From contig JAHCVI010000006.1 of NCBI GenBank assembly GCA_019096155.1, positions 434,001 through 498,000 on the forward strand: a DNA stretch of 64,000 bases, read 5' to 3'. The DNA comes from Staphylotrichum longicolle (Eukaryota > Ascomycota > Sordariomycetes > Sordariales > Chaetomiaceae). The notes beneath the pieces were generated by a model. It saw only the letters and a program-made list of their open reading frames with translations. It searched no databases and was not told the DNA's origin. The position numbers and the translations under genes are program-made. This document shows positions 19,261 through 30,298 of the stretch, in pieces. Numbering within the stretch: the stretch's first letter is position 1; each line of letters begins with the position of its first letter.

Positions 19261-22137
19261 ATGCTCTCCGCTTTCTGGGCAATTGGCGTGCCTCGACTGC
19301 AACCCCATCATGACAACGCCCGCCGTTGCCGGCGTGAAGCGGTCTTATGCCACCATGGCCTTGTCCTGGGGCGGCCAGCAGCCAGACTCGCGCCCGGAAT
19401 CACGCCGCCCATCGCCCCGCGCGTTTGCGGCCGCCGAGGGGCGGACCCGGTCTACCTACCCTCATTCCACACCACTCCGGTGTTCTCGGCTGGCCCGGCT
19501 CCCGGAGGTAAGGGACTCTGGCATCCATCCGCCTTCACACCCCCCCCCCCCCTCCCCCAACTCTATCCTTCAGGTTCCCTGATTGACTGTGTGCTAGAAT
19601 ACCCTTCGGCGTCTCCCTCGCCGGCGCGCAGAAGCCCCATTCAAGCAGCAGCCGCTTCCTACGATGCAGACGCATCCATCATCATCGCCGGCATACGCGG
19701 TGCCGGCAAGACAACCCTCGCCGTCATTGCATCATCCGCCATGGGCCGCAAGGTCGTCGACCTCGAAATGGCCTTCCGCGAAGTTACAGGTTTCTCGAGC
19801 CCAACCTACAAGAAGTCGTACGGCGCCGCCGCGTGCCAGAGTCGCGAAGTCAGTCTCCTGTACGAAGTTCTCGAGAGGCACGGAAAAAATGCTATCATCG
19901 TCTGCTCCTGGATCGAGAGGAGCATACAGTCGGCGCTGGAGCAGCTGGAGAGGACAAACCCGGTCATTTACGTTCTCCGCGACGCGAAGGCCATCCAGAG
20001 TCATCTGAGAATTGAGAGTCTCCAGAAAGCCCGCGACATTCTCGACGCAAGCAGCACCTTCTTCCGGAAATGCACCCGCCACGAGTTTTTCAATGTCTCG
20101 GAGGATAATAGCATGCCCGGCGAATTCACTAGCGAGCGTCTCCCCTCTCCCGGTGCCGAGCTTGACCGCCCAACGGCGCCGTATCTGACACTCAAACGAG
20201 CTGAAAGACACTTTCTCAAGTTTTTGTCGTTGATCCTACCAAGCGGCGCCATCCCATTCAACGAGTCCGCCTTCCCGCTGGCCTGTGTTCCCGCCGAAGA
20301 GAGGCAATTCACATACGCCATTTCAGTGCCGCTCTCGTCATTCACGCGAGGTGACCTCGACATTCAGGAGCTTGAGATAGGGGCTGATGCGATCGAGATC
20401 ATTGTCGACGATCTCATTACCGACTACTCCGCCCGCTCAAGGCCATCGCCCGAGATCTTGGCTCATCGAGCCAGCGAGATCAGCCGTATCATGGCACAGG
20501 TCAGACGGGATACCGTTATCCCAATCTTTCTCCATGTGGCGTTCCCCGAAGCGGCCCTGTCCGACGAATACTGGCAATGTCTCTACCTGTCATATGTTCG
20601 ACACAGTCTACGGCTCGCCCCCGAGTATGTCACTGTGGATTTGAGACTTGACAGTCAGCTGGTCGAAAGCATCGTCAACATTAAGGGCCCTTGCAAGATT
20701 GTGGGCAACCTCCAATTGCAGGACCAGAATCCACCATCATGGAGCGCCCCGTCATGGCGCTCATACTACGAAAAGGCGCAGGTCAGCGGCTGTAATCTGG
20801 CAAGGTTCACGAGGAGGGCAGGCAGCACCGACGAGAATCTCGACGTGCGGCTGGTCCACCACGCCGCGGAGTCGACTCCGAGTCCAAAATTGCCGTTAAT
20901 CGCCTACAACACGGGGATCCTTGGACGAACGTCGGCATGTTTCAACAGGGTCCTTACGTCGGTTGTGCCAGAAGGCTTGCGGAAAGAGCAGTCTGGGACC
21001 GACTCTGGCGCTGCCGCGGTTTTGTCCCCGTCACTCACGGCCCTGGAAGCAACCAAAGCGCTGTACTCATCCTTCTATTATCACCCCATGAGACTCTATG
21101 TCTTCGGTGCCAACGTCAGCTACAGCTTGTCTCCGGCGATGCATAATGCGGCCCTCAAGGCTTGCGGGATCCCGCATTTCTACGAGCCTCACTCGACAAG
21201 CACAATCGCAAGTCTGCAAGGGCTCGTCAACGATCCTCACTTTGCCGGTGCCTCCGTTGGGTTGCCTTTCAAGGTTGAAATCATCAGCCTAACGCATTCC
21301 CTAAGCCGACATGCCAAGGCAATCGGCGCGGTCAACACTCTGATTCCGATACGGGACATGAACCCCGACGGCAGCATCCCTGACCACGCGTTACTTTTCA
21401 ATGGGAGGAATCTGGCAGGTCCAGTGAAGGCCTTGTACGGGGAGAACACGGATTGGATAGGAATCCGGGCCTGTATTCGCCGTGGTCTCTCTCCCGCCAA
21501 CGCCGTGAGGCCGAGCAGTTCCGGATTGGTCGTCGGCGCTGGTGGGATGGCCAGGGCAGCCGTCTACGCGATGCTGCAGCTCGGTGTGAAGCACATTCTC
21601 ATTTTCAACCGGACGCTTGCCAACGCCGAGAAGCTTGTCTCGCACTTTGAGACATTGCTGTCACGAAACGGGCTGCCCCTGTTCAGTGCAGGCTCCGGGT
21701 CCAAGGAGAGGACGAGGTTTCACATCATTCGGTCTCGCGATGATCCTTGGCCAGAGGACTACAAGCCTCCCACAATGATCATCTCCTGCATTCCGACACA
21801 TGGCATTGGCGGCCATCCGGCGCCGGACTTCACGGTCCCTGAATCGTGGCTTGAGAGCCCGACAGGTGGTGTCGTCTTAGAACTCGCCTATAAGACATTG
21901 AACAGTCCACTGTTGGAACAGGTCCGGAAAGAGGCTCACAGGGGCTGGGTAGCCATGGATGGCTTGGATCTGCTTCCCGAACAGGGATTTGCTCAATTTG
22001 AGCTTTTTACCGGACGACGAGCGCCGCGCCGTCTGATGAGGCGAGAAGTCTTCAAGGCGTACCCTGACGAGGATGGGCGTTCCAATACGGAGAGACTAGA
22101 GCCCCGACTCAACAACATAACTGCACAAGAGACTTGA
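19261..22137 (+). CDS. qa-1S: Quinate pathway repressor (QA-1S / QUTR-like)
   Basis: This transcription repressor evolved from the last three domains of the pentafunctional AROM protein and blocks the QA-1F activator when quinate is absent. The conserved part starts near 19660. A shikimate-kinase-like P-loop ([19 protein letters not shown], about residue 120) is followed by a type-I dehydroquinase-like region. From about residue 590 comes a shikimate-dehydrogenase-like region ([48 protein letters not shown]). The model uses ATG 19261 and removes intron 19508-19573 (GTAAGG...CTTCAG), giving 936 residues, close to QA-1S (918) and QUTR (929). That 66-nt intron has no in-frame stop, so it could also be retained. 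The N-terminal 90 residues are uncertain: the first exon's composition in this frame is poor, and the other frame, from ATG 19310 ([18 protein letters not shown]), looks more coding but does not splice into the main frame. Confidence 0.88.
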   Translation: MLSAFWAIGVPRLQPHHDNARRCRREAVLCHHGLVLGRPAARLAPGITPPIAPRVCGRRGADPVYLPSFHTTPVFSAGPAPGGKGLWHPSAFTPPPPLPQLYPSGSLIDCVLEYPSASPSPARRSPIQAAAASYDADASIIIAGIRGAGKTTLAVIASSAMGRKVVDLEMAFREVTGFSSPTYKKSYGAAACQSREVSLLYEVLERHGKNAIIVCSWIERSIQSALEQLERTNPVIYVLRDAKAIQSHLRIESLQKARDILDASSTFFRKCTRHEFFNVSEDNSMPGEFTSERLPSPGAELDRPTAPYLTLKRAERHFLKFLSLILPSGAIPFNESAFPLACVPAEERQFTYAISVPLSSFTRGDLDIQELEIGADAIEIIVDDLITDYSARSRPSPEILAHRASEISRIMAQVRRDTVIPIFLHVAFPEAALSDEYWQCLYLSYVRHSLRLAPEYVTVDLRLDSQLVESIVNIKGPCKIVGNLQLQDQNPPSWSAPSWRSYYEKAQVSGCNLARFTRRAGSTDENLDVRLVHHAAESTPSPKLPLIAYNTGILGRTSACFNRVLTSVVPEGLRKEQSGTDSGAAAVLSPSLTALEATKALYSSFYYHPMRLYVFGANVSYSLSPAMHNAALKACGIPHFYEPHSTSTIASLQGLVNDPHFAGASVGLPFKVEIISLTHSLSRHAKAIGAVNTLIPIRDMNPDGSIPDHALLFNGRNLAGPVKALYGENTDWIGIRACIRRGLSPANAVRPSSSGLVVGAGGMARAAVYAMLQLGVKHILIFNRTLANAEKLVSHFETLLSRNGLPLFSAGSGSKERTRFHIIRSRDDPWPEDYKPPTMIISCIPTHGIGGHPAPDFTVPESWLESPTGGVVLELAYKTLNSPLLEQVRKEAHRGWVAMDGLDLLPEQGFAQFELFTGRRAPRRLMRREVFKAYPDEDGRSNTERLEPRLNNITAQET

Positions 22138-23002
22138 GAGCTGTTGTGTCAAAGTCCTACCCGATCCTGTGTCTCCTTCTATAGTTGGGCATTTGATAAC
22201 CGAAATACCTTACTATTTTCCGGTGCCATCGAACGTAAAGTTACCAGATGAAGGCATTCGCTGCTGTCCACCATCTTCGCCCCCGCCACCACGCTAAGCA
22301 ACAGCACGGGGAAGAAGTTTGTCGGCAAATCCCGACGCTGCCACGAACCGGCGGTTCAGGATTGCCAACCTCGCAGCTACCTAGCAAGGCGACGACGTCA
22401 AGCCTGACGAATTGGGTATGGAGGCATCCACGTTACTGTTTGTGGTAGGATCTGATGTTGCCGGAGGTGACCGAGGTTGGCGTTGATGCCGGGAGAGCAT
22501 TCATCCCAAGTGCCGACGTCTTTGCCTTTTAGCGGCTTCGTGGTGGTGGATTTTCCCAGGATGGGGGCAGCAACGTGCAACCCGGGCAGCTTGCGGGGAA
22601 ATATGATCGACAGCATTGGCTTTCCACACAATGTGATTCGCCGCTCGAGAGTCCATCTGAACTTCCCCTGTCACCCGGCATCGGATGTATGGACTCAACT
22701 CCACGGTTCAACATTTTTCATACTACGGTGTGTGTCTTGGCCCGCAGCAACCCCATGTGGCATCCCCATGGAGAAGTAAGTGCCTGGGTGCCGGGAGTTT
22801 GGAACTAGATGCTCCTGAGTCTGGGGTAACCAACTCTCAATCGAGATTCGCCACCTCCTATAAATCTGGATATCCTGGGGTCACCGAGGACATCTCCAGT
22901 TCCCCAGACTCCATCGTTCTTCTCACGAGGGGTGCTCTTCAACCTTCTTGCAGTGGGACAGATCCTTCAACACACACCCAAACACACACACAACTCCTCA
23001 AG
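22138..23002. promoter_or_regulatory. qa-1S 3' flank and qa-y promoter
   Basis: This 865-bp interval has no supported gene. A TATAAAT box is at 22859-22865, about 140 bp before the permease ATG. A GGGTAA half-site of the QA-1F operator is at 22824-22829, with a poor second half. A CACACACCCAAACACACACACAA leader precedes the start codon. Confidence 0.5.
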
Positions 23003-24619
23003 ATGACGCTCCTCTCACTCAAGGAGGACCGGCCGACGCCCAAGGCCGTCTACAACTGGCGTGTCTACGCGTGCGCCGCCGTCGCCTCCTTTGCGTCATG
23101 CATGATCGGCTACGACTCTGCCTTCATTGGCACCACTCTCAATCTCCCATCCTTCGTCAAGGAGTTCGACTTCCCCTCGTACAGCCCTGACGCACTCGCC
23201 CTGGTTCAGGCCAACATTGTCTCGGTCTACCAAGCGGGTGCTTTCTTTGGCAGCCTGTTCGCCTACATCACCAGCTACTTCCTCGGCAGACGCAAGTCTT
23301 TGTTTGTCTTTTCTCTCGTCTTCCTTCTCGGCGCCGGCATCATGCTTGCGGCCAGCGGCGAGAGGGGGTTGGCCCCGATCCTGGCAGGCCGCGTCCTGGC
23401 TGGTATCGGTGTCGGCGGCGCCTCCAACATGGTGCCCATCTACATCTCGGAGCTGGCGCCGCCCGCCGTCCGTGGCCGGCTCGTGGGTATCTACGAACTC
23501 GGCTGGCAGATCGGCGGCCTGGTGGGCTTCTGGATCAACTATGGCGTGAACACGACTCTGGCGCCCACCCGGTCGCAGTGGATGATCCCCTTTGCCGTCC
23601 AGCTCATCCCCGGTGGTCTCCTGTTTCTCGGTGTCTTTTGGATCAAGGAGTCCCCGAGATGGCTCTTTGCCAACGGTCAGAGGGAAGAAGCCACCAAGAT
23701 TCTCTGCTGGATCCGGAATCTTGAGCCCACTGATCAGTACATCCTCGAGGAGATTGAGTTCATTGACCGCGACCTCGAGAGGTTCGAGCGGGAGGTCGGC
23801 AAGGGTTTCTGGAAGCCCTTCCTTGCTCTCAAGCAACCCAAGGTCCAGTGGCGCTTCTTCCTCGGTGGCATCTTGTTCCTGTTCCAGAACGGGTCGGGAA
23901 TCAATGCGATCAACTACTTCTCGCCCACGGTTTTCCGCAGTATCGGTATCACCGGCATCAACACCGGATTTCTGACGACTGGCCTGTTCGGCGTTGTCAA
24001 GACGGTCTTGACCATCATCTGGATTCTCTGGCTCGTCGACCACATCGGACGCCGTCGCATGCTCTTCATCGGCGCCGCTGGCGGTTCGCTCTGCATGTGG
24101 TTCATCGGCGCCTACATCAAGATTGCGGACCCGTCAACGAACAAGAGCGGCAGCATGTCGAGCGGCGGGATCGCCGCCATCTTCTTCTTCTACCTCTGGA
24201 CCGCCTTCTACACCCCCTCGTGGAACGGCACGCCGTGGGTCATCAACTCAGAGATGTTCGATCAGAACACACGGTCGCTGGGTCAGGCTTCGGCTTCCGC
24301 CAACAACTGGTTCTGGAACTTCATCGTCTCGCGCTTCACTCCGCAGATGTTCCTCAAGATGGAGTACGGCGTCTACTTCTTCTTTGCCTCGCTCATGATC
24401 ATCTCGATCGTCTTTGTCTACTTCTACGTCCCCGAGACCAAGTCCATCCCGCTCGAGGCCATGGACCGCCTGTTCGAGATCAAGCCGGTGCGCAAGGCGA
24501 ACAAGACGCTCATGGCGGAGCTTGGTTTTCACGACGACGCGATCGTGACGTCGGAAGATGCGTCGGTGTCGGCGGACGAGAAGCCGCATGGCCACCTGGA
24601 GACTAGGCAGAGCGTTTAA
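23003..24619 (+). CDS. qa-y: Quinate permease (QA-Y / QUTD-like MFS sugar-transporter family)
   Basis: This plasma-membrane quinate/H+ symporter is of the major facilitator, sugar-porter family. It is a single exon of 538 residues; Neurospora QA-Y is 537. Twelve hydrophobic segments are visible. Family motifs include YDSAFIGTTLNLPSF in helix 1, SYFLGRRKSLFVFS after helix 2, GRVLAGIGVGGASNMVPIYI and SELAPPAVRGRLVG in helices 4-5, and the mid-loop KESPRWLFANG. Helices 7-8 contain FLFQNGSGINAINYFSP. DHIGRRRMLFIG is the second-half repeat, and FYVPETKSIPLEAMDRLFE closes the transmembrane domain. The C-terminal tail is hydrophilic. It is the only permease in the cluster and is read away from the quinate dehydrogenase, so qa-y and qa-3 are convergent. 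The ATG at 23003 follows a CA-rich leader with a TATA box. Confidence 0.95.
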   Translation: MTLLSLKEDRPTPKAVYNWRVYACAAVASFASCMIGYDSAFIGTTLNLPSFVKEFDFPSYSPDALALVQANIVSVYQAGAFFGSLFAYITSYFLGRRKSLFVFSLVFLLGAGIMLAASGERGLAPILAGRVLAGIGVGGASNMVPIYISELAPPAVRGRLVGIYELGWQIGGLVGFWINYGVNTTLAPTRSQWMIPFAVQLIPGGLLFLGVFWIKESPRWLFANGQREEATKILCWIRNLEPTDQYILEEIEFIDRDLERFEREVGKGFWKPFLALKQPKVQWRFFLGGILFLFQNGSGINAINYFSPTVFRSIGITGINTGFLTTGLFGVVKTVLTIIWILWLVDHIGRRRMLFIGAAGGSLCMWFIGAYIKIADPSTNKSGSMSSGGIAAIFFFYLWTAFYTPSWNGTPWVINSEMFDQNTRSLGQASASANNWFWNFIVSRFTPQMFLKMEYGVYFFFASLMIISIVFVYFYVPETKSIPLEAMDRLFEIKPVRKANKTLMAELGFHDDAIVTSEDASVSADEKPHGHLETRQSV

Positions 24620-25370
24620 CTGTTGGGATAAGATTTGCAATGGATCCAGCTGCGGGTTGGGTGGCTGGTGTCGGGCGACCTGTAGCGACCGGAGTTTGTT
24701 GGCATCACCTTGGAGTCTTGTTTTGTGTGCTATTTGGGTCAGATACTTTTCGCAATGTCATATTGATAGGATCTGTCTTGATATCAACGTGATAATTTTA
24801 CCTCTACACCGTCCACATTACTCCTGCTGTGCTTTGTTCCCAGCTCTACCCGGGAGACATTGTGGTGTATGGGCGTTCGCTGGGTGCTGTTCTTCGGATC
24901 GCGCAGGATGCTCGAGTGGTAGAGGGATGAGCAGGCATTTCCAATAGCCACGGCTTTGCCTCCAACATTTTTTTGCGCCTAGGAATGGCCTTAAAGCACA
25001 GAGATTCATTCCAAACTGTTCCCCCGACCTCTTCTCTGCCCAGCCAAGGCTTGCCTCGAAGTCAGGTTCTTTGGTGGCACGGCTCGCCTCACAACATCAG
25101 CCGGCGCTGGTTGCTGCAAGCAACGAGGCGCTATTTCTCAGCCGGCATTGATCATTTACTGTGGACAGCATCACCCCGGGCATAAATATCTCTAAATCTG
25201 GGTACCCGGCGTTGTTGGCGGCTGTTGTGGACCTTGTTGCACAAAGGAGTAGAGCAAATGGAGGAACATTTCAGCAACACAACTGCAACACGATTACGCA
25301 TGGCATCAGAATCACCACAAAATGTGACAACGAAACACCAGGTGGCTATTTTGGATGGCCGCAGAAAGAT
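24620..25370. other. Convergent 3' region of qa-y and qa-3
   Basis: These 751 bp lie between the convergent permease and dehydrogenase genes and presumably hold both 3' UTRs and polyadenylation sites. A GGGATAAG sequence at 24627-24634 resembles one half of the QA-1F operator but lacks its partner. No gene is seen. Confidence 0.5.
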
Positions 25371-26472
25371 TCAATTCTTGGAAATCTCGGCTAGTTTGTT
25401 GGCGATCGTCTCCTTTATCCGGGCAACGGGCAGCTCACTGGCGTCACGACCCGTCCAGTACTTGTCCTGTAAGAGCAAAAAAACCAGTCAGCACAGAGAT
25501 CAAACATCAACAAGCGCGGGCAAGGTAACTCACCTGCTCGATCCCTTGCCAGATCAGCGCCTCGGTTCCCAGAATAACCTGCCAGCCCTTGGACTCGGAA
25601 AGCGCGCCCAGGGCGGTAAAAGGCGAAGGGTTGTAGCACATCTCCAGCAACGCCCCCTTGTGTTCCTTCTCCAACATGACCTCGATAATACGCCTCACCA
25701 GCTTCTCCTCCTTGGTCGTGGGGGGGAAGTCGGGGATGCACGCGACGATGGCCCCCGGGGCCTCGAGCGCCTCGGCCTGCTCGACCGTCTCGACGTGAAC
25801 CAGGCGGACCCCGTAAGCACGCTCGATGCACTCGGCGACGACGGCGTCGACCTCGCTCTTGTCACGGTTGACGACATAGACGCAGGTGGCCTTGAGCCAC
25901 TTGTGGAGCGCGTAGATAGCGGACCGGGCCGCGCCGCCGCCGCCGATGACCATGGCAGGGCGGTTCTCGTAGATGGAGGGGTCTGAGACGTTTTGGACAA
26001 AGGACTCGCGGATGCCAATGACGTCGGTGTTGGCACCGCAGAACAGGCGGCGGCCGTCTGGGAGGTGGCGGAGGAAGAGGGTGTTGCAGGCGCCCACGTC
26101 GCGGCACTCTTCTGTCAGCTCGTCCAGGTACGGGAGGATGGCGACTTTGTGTGGCATGGTGACGGACGCCCCTTTAACGAGTGGTTAGCAAGGGTTGCTT
26201 CAGCCGTACGGTGTCCGGCAGGAGAACATACCGTAGAACTTGGGGTGTTGTATTAACCCGAGAAAGAGGTTCATGTCTGTCGAGTCAAGCCGGATCTGCT
26301 CCCAGTTCAGGCCGAGCCCCTTGTAGACGACATCGTGTAAGAGCGGCGACATGGATGCTGTGAGCTTCTTGCCAAACAAGAAGCCGTGCTTGTCGAGCTG
26401 GCCAATACGGGGCTCGAGACTTAGCGCCAAAGGCTGCTTCTGCTGCACCGTGACTGTTGTTGTGGTTGACAT
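25371..26472 (-). CDS. qa-3: Quinate/shikimate 5-dehydrogenase (QA-3 / QUTB-like)
   Basis: This cytosolic NAD-dependent dehydrogenase oxidises quinate to 3-dehydroquinate (and shikimate to 3-dehydroshikimate), the first catabolic step. Exons 26472-26232, 26171-25534 and 25466-25371 splice in frame to 324 residues; Neurospora QA-3 is 321. The substrate domain has [15 protein letters not shown] and then [14 protein letters not shown] across the first junction, where the Lys of MPHK is the catalytic lysine. GACNTLF and GANTDVIGI follow, with the conserved Asp. The nucleotide fold begins [15 protein letters not shown], with VVNRDKSEV after it; ending beta-2 with an acidic rather than an arginine-rich patch fits NAD over NADP. 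The C-terminus [13 protein letters not shown] crosses the second intron into [13 protein letters not shown]. It is divergent from qa-4 across 1.9 kb containing an excellent QA-1F site. Confidence 0.95.
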
Positions 26473-28344
26473 CTTGTCAGCTGAGTTGTGGTGTGTGGTT
26501 GTGTGGGTGTGTGTAAAGTGGTGGCGTTCCTGCACTGGGAGGTAGTCTCAGGAGAGGAAAGGGGTTAAATAAATAGAGGATGGTTAAAGTGTGTCTGGTT
26601 ATGCAAGGTGAGAAACAATGCTTGTGGTGACTGGAAGTTGAAAGATTTGGCACAAGATAGAGTGAGATGAGCAACACTACATGTTCTGTCTAATTTGTAG
26701 GTTCCGAAGGAGGGTGGCGTTTAAATCACCGCGTCCTTGGTGCTGCTCAACCCATCGCATCCGCCCGCTCGATCAGCGTCCCTCACCCCCGGACTCCGGA
26801 TAGCAGTGGAGCTGCTCACTGGAGTTACTCCCTGGAGATAAGCTGAGGCTTGTCATGCAGACCCGGCAGAGCGGGAACGGCACAGCATGCACCTGCCCAA
26901 CGGGTGCAACGTCCCTGTGGAACAAGACGCATCCATGGATCCATTGCAGCCTGCAAACTCCAGGTGCAGCAGCCACCCGTCGGCACTCAATGCATGTCTT
27001 CTTTCCTTGCCGGAACTAACTCCAGCAGGTATCCGGCCCAAGGCATGCCCGGGTCCAGATGCTGCAAAACGTGTTCTGGGCTTTTGCGAACAGGCTCGTT
27101 CTAGCGCCAATAGCTCGGTGGGTTAGCGCATGTCTTCCGATGGGTAATTGTTTATCCAGCAGCAGATCGCCCGGACACTGGCAAAGTGGAGGAATGTTAA
27201 GCACGGGAACATGGATTTAAGGGACTTTACCCAAGCTGGGGCGGCTCTTTTCCCGTCTCCACTCGCAACCTCAAATCATCAAGCCTCGGGAACCCAAACG
27301 ACCTACCTGCCTTCTTCCTCCGCAAACAAGCAGGAGCGGGAAGCACAAGCAATGGGAAGAAGCATCTCCCACCTTCTCCCTGCTGATTCTTCAGCCGTAT
27401 TATGACGTTACTCGCTTATCTTCGGCCTGTCGCCAATCTGGCTTGCTGCGTGGCTCGGCAGCACGAAGCACCATGCCGAGACGCATCACGACCGTATCAC
27501 TGATCCCGGCATTGTACACCGCTGGACGCCGTGACCCTGCCTGCTGCAGGGGAAGACGCCCGGAAAGTTCTTTGGGTATCTCGAACAAGAAGCGGTGATG
27601 ATATCCTTGTGTCGCCTTGACCGCGGCTGCAAGCTGCCTGCCCCGACCCTAGACAAAAAGCATAGCTGGCTCCTCAGGTTCCTCATTGCATCATCTCCAT
27701 GCAATATTATGGGAAGAGGTCGGAGTCTGCCATGGGTTCCTACGCTTCTCGGCGGCCATCCCCGGGTTGTAAAGTGGACAATCTGGAATTGGAAAGTGAG
27801 AACATCAGTGTTTTGGAAGCGACCACCCCAAACGAGCGGCAGATGGTGTATGCGCAAGGAAACCTGCGGCTCACTCGGGCCCGCGTTCACACATTCCCGG
27901 ATTACCTCATGGCCCTGAGTCCCTCCCCTTCCAGAGCTCCATGGCTCAAGTCGAGCTAGGCAGGTCCCCGCGCCCTCACCTCTCCCCCTCCCTTCCCTTG
28001 CCACGCTATCGAGCAGTCCCGGTTACGTATTTAAGCCAGAAGACTACCGACTCCATGGGTCTCTCCACTCCTCCTGGTCGGCCACTATCTACCTAAGGTA
28101 CCTCTTATCACCTCCAATTGTTTATACAGTATACCAACCTCATCACCTATCCAGAACAGCTTTCATCTCATCCTGTCCTAGAAAAATTTTCACTCAAGAA
28201 TTCCAAAACCTCAACCTCCAGCGGAAATCACTCCATCACCCACCCTTCTCCTCCCTCCTCTCAACCTACCACCTCAACCAGCCCCCTCCAGGAGCTGCCT
28301 TCTTTCCTAGAGCTGTCCCCTATCTTCTCGGCGCGCCTCTCACA
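26473..28344. promoter_or_regulatory. Divergent qa-3 / qa-4 promoter region
   Basis: A 1.9-kb bidirectional region with no supported gene. It contains the best QA-1F-type palindrome in the window (27142-27157). A weaker 12/16 match, GGTTACGTATTTAAGC, lies at 28021-28036 and overlaps a TATTTAA box about 310 bp before qa-4. The long CT-rich stretch 28090-28340 is the probable qa-4 5' UTR. Confidence 0.6.
27142..27157. promoter_or_regulatory. Candidate QA-1F binding site (qa-3/qa-4 intergenic)
   Basis: GGGTAATTGTTTATCC matches GGRTAARYRYTTATCC at 15 of 16 positions, with every half-site base correct; only the first spacer base (T for R) departs. It lies 670 bp from the qa-3 start and 1.2 kb from the qa-4 start. 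That the site is bound is inferred from the Neurospora consensus. Confidence 0.75.
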
Positions 28345-29424
28345 ATGCCGTGCAAACTCGCCATCACATCCATGTCGCTTGGCCGGTGCTATGCCGGCCA
28401 CTCGTTCGAGGCCAAGCTGGATGCCGCACAAAAATATGGCTACGAGGGCATTGAGCTGTTCCACGAAGACCTCGCCGACCTGGGTGATCAGCTATCCGGC
28501 GAGCTCCCTTCTCCCACAGGCCCGCCGCTGTGGGCCCAGCTCGAAGCCGCCCGTCGCATTCGCGAGATGTGCCAGGCCAGAGGGATTGAGATCCTCTGCC
28601 TCCAGCCCTTCAGCCACTACGAGGGTCTTCTTGACCGTGAAGAGCACGAGCGCCGCCTGGATCAACTCGACTTTTGGTTCAAACTCGCCCGCGAGCTCGA
28701 GACCGACATCATCCAAGTTCCCGCCAGCTTCATGCCTGCTCACCTGGTGACCGACGACCTGGCCCTCATTGTCTCTGACCTGCGCAAGATCGCCGACCTG
28801 GGCTTGCGCCAGAACCCGCCCATCCGCTTCGCCTACGAGAGTCTGTGCTGGAGCACCCGCGTCAACACATGGGAGCAGTGCTGGGAGGTCATCAAGCGCG
28901 TCAACCGTCCCAACTTTGGCATGTGCCTCGACACCTTCAATATTGCCGGCCGCATCTACGCTGACCCCGCCGTTGCCTCGGGCAAGATGCCCAACGCCGA
29001 GGAAGCCGTGCGCGTGTCGATGGCCCGTCTCATCTCTCAAGTCGACGTCACCAAGGTCTGGTACGTTCAGGTCGTAGACGCCGAGCGCCTGAGCGAGCCG
29101 CTTGTTCGCGGCCACCCCTTCTACCGCCCCGAGCAGCCGGCGCGCATGAGCTGGTCCCGGAACTGCAGGCTGTTCTACGGCGAGAAGGACCGCGGCGCCT
29201 ATCTTCCCATCAAGGAGATTGCTTGGGCCTTCTTCCACGGTCTCGGTTTCGAGGGGTGGGTCAGCCTCGAACTGTTCAACCGCCGCATGGCTGATGAGGG
29301 CGCCGACGTGCCCGAGGAGCTCGCCAAGAGGGGCGCCATCTCATGGGCCAAACTCCAGAAGGACATGGGGCTCAACGCGGACAAATCTATGACCCGTGTG
29401 GAGCGGGTGTTTGCGTCCCTCTAG
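28345..29424 (+). CDS. qa-4: 3-Dehydroshikimate dehydratase (QA-4 / QUTC-like)
   Basis: This enzyme converts 3-dehydroshikimate to protocatechuate, the last step encoded by the cluster, using a divalent metal in a TIM barrel of the xylose-isomerase-like superfamily. It is a single exon of 359 residues, the same length as Neurospora QA-4. The start is KLAITSMSLGRCYAGHSFEA, followed by GYEGIELFHEDL with the first metal Glu. Further segments are EILCLQPFSHYEGLLD, RFAYESLCWSTRVNTWEQ, NFGMCLDTFNIAGRIYADP with the metal Asp, and FHGLGFEGWVSLELFNRRM with the last metal Glu. The bacterial-type C-terminal HPPD-like domain is absent, so it is the monomeric fungal form. The ATG follows a pyrimidine-rich leader. 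The position between qa-3 and qa-2 is the same as in Neurospora. Confidence 0.96.
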   Translation: MPCKLAITSMSLGRCYAGHSFEAKLDAAQKYGYEGIELFHEDLADLGDQLSGELPSPTGPPLWAQLEAARRIREMCQARGIEILCLQPFSHYEGLLDREEHERRLDQLDFWFKLARELETDIIQVPASFMPAHLVTDDLALIVSDLRKIADLGLRQNPPIRFAYESLCWSTRVNTWEQCWEVIKRVNRPNFGMCLDTFNIAGRIYADPAVASGKMPNAEEAVRVSMARLISQVDVTKVWYVQVVDAERLSEPLVRGHPFYRPEQPARMSWSRNCRLFYGEKDRGAYLPIKEIAWAFFHGLGFEGWVSLELFNRRMADEGADVPEELAKRGAISWAKLQKDMGLNADKSMTRVERVFASL

Positions 29425-29773
29425 AAGAAGGCGATTTTCTTTTCGTTTCACCGGCGTTAAGGACAACTGGTTTGGGCACATGGGCAGCGGGCTGGGTTAG
29501 AGAGCGGATTCCTATGACAGCAGACGACTTAGTCTAATACATAATACCACGGTATTCAGAGACCTCACTGGGCCATCTGATCTTTGCAACGATGAAACTG
29601 TGTATGCACACTGCAGACCTGAGAACTCCTTGATATCCAATGACCACACATGACATGTTGGATTCAGCCTTTCCACCAGAAAACACCAGTTGCCATGTAG
29701 TTACTTAAGCCTCAAAGAACATACAAAACATCCACACGTTCAAAGTTCTCATTACACATCCAGACTGGCCGCC
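29425..29773. other. Convergent 3' region of qa-4 and qa-2
   Basis: These 349 bp hold only the facing 3' flanks of qa-4 (+) and qa-2 (-). They are AT-richer than the coding neighbours. No gene is seen. Confidence 0.5.
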
Positions 29774-30298
29774 CTATTGCCCCTCCTCCTCCTCCTTCAC
29801 CTTCATATGCCTCGCCGCAAACTCCACCGCCGCCGTGTACCCGTACACCCCCATGCCGCAAATCACTGCCACCGCCTTGTCGCTCAGATAGCTGTGCTTC
29901 CTGAACGCCTCCCTGGCGTGCACGTTCGACACGTGGACCTCGACGAAGGGTATGTCCACCCCGAGCAGCGCGTCCCGCACCGCCACGCTCGTGTGCGTCA
30001 GCGCCCCCGGGTTGATGATGATGGCCGTCGGCTTCTTGACGGCTTGTGTCTCGCCTGCTGATGCGCTGCTGCTGGTGCTGCTGCTGCTGGGACCCCAGCC
30101 CGCGGCGGCCTGGATGCGGTCCACGATGGCGCCCTCGTGGTTGGACTGGAAGGTCTCGAGGGTGATGCCCAGCGAGGAGGCTTGGCTGGCGGCGTGGGAC
30201 TCCACGTCGGCGAGGGTGGTCGAGCCGTAGATGTGCGGTTCGCGGCGGCCGAGGAGGTTGAGGTTGGGCCCGTTGATGAGGAGGATGTGGCGCGCCAT
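29774..30298 (-). CDS. qa-2: Catabolic (type II) 3-dehydroquinase (QA-2 / QUTE-like)
   Basis: This type II dehydroquinase converts 3-dehydroquinate to 3-dehydroshikimate by anti elimination and assembles as a dodecamer. It is a single exon of 174 residues (Neurospora QA-2, 173). The N-terminal [22 protein letters not shown] holds the catalytic-loop Arg and the Tyr at the end of the lid. [13 protein letters not shown] is the second signature. [19 protein letters not shown] and [20 protein letters not shown] include the catalytic His. A Ser/Ala-rich insert ([20 protein letters not shown]) between beta-3 and the NPGA strand is typical of fungal enzymes and absent from most bacterial ones. It is divergent from qa-x. 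The start is the only plausible ATG, eight codons before INGPN. Confidence 0.96.
   Translation of the reverse strand: MARHILLINGPNLNLLGRREPHIYGSTTLADVESHAASQASSLGITLETFQSNHEGAIVDRIQAAAGWGPSSSSTSSSASAGETQAVKKPTAIIINPGALTHTSVAVRDALLGVDIPFVEVHVSNVHAREAFRKHSYLSDKAVAVICGMGVYGYTAAVEFAARHMKVKEEEEGQ

Noticed and set aside
23096..24043. 315-aa open frame on -
   Set aside because: Antisense shadow of the quinate permease; Asp/Glu/Arg-rich composition typical of reverse-strand frames of transporters.
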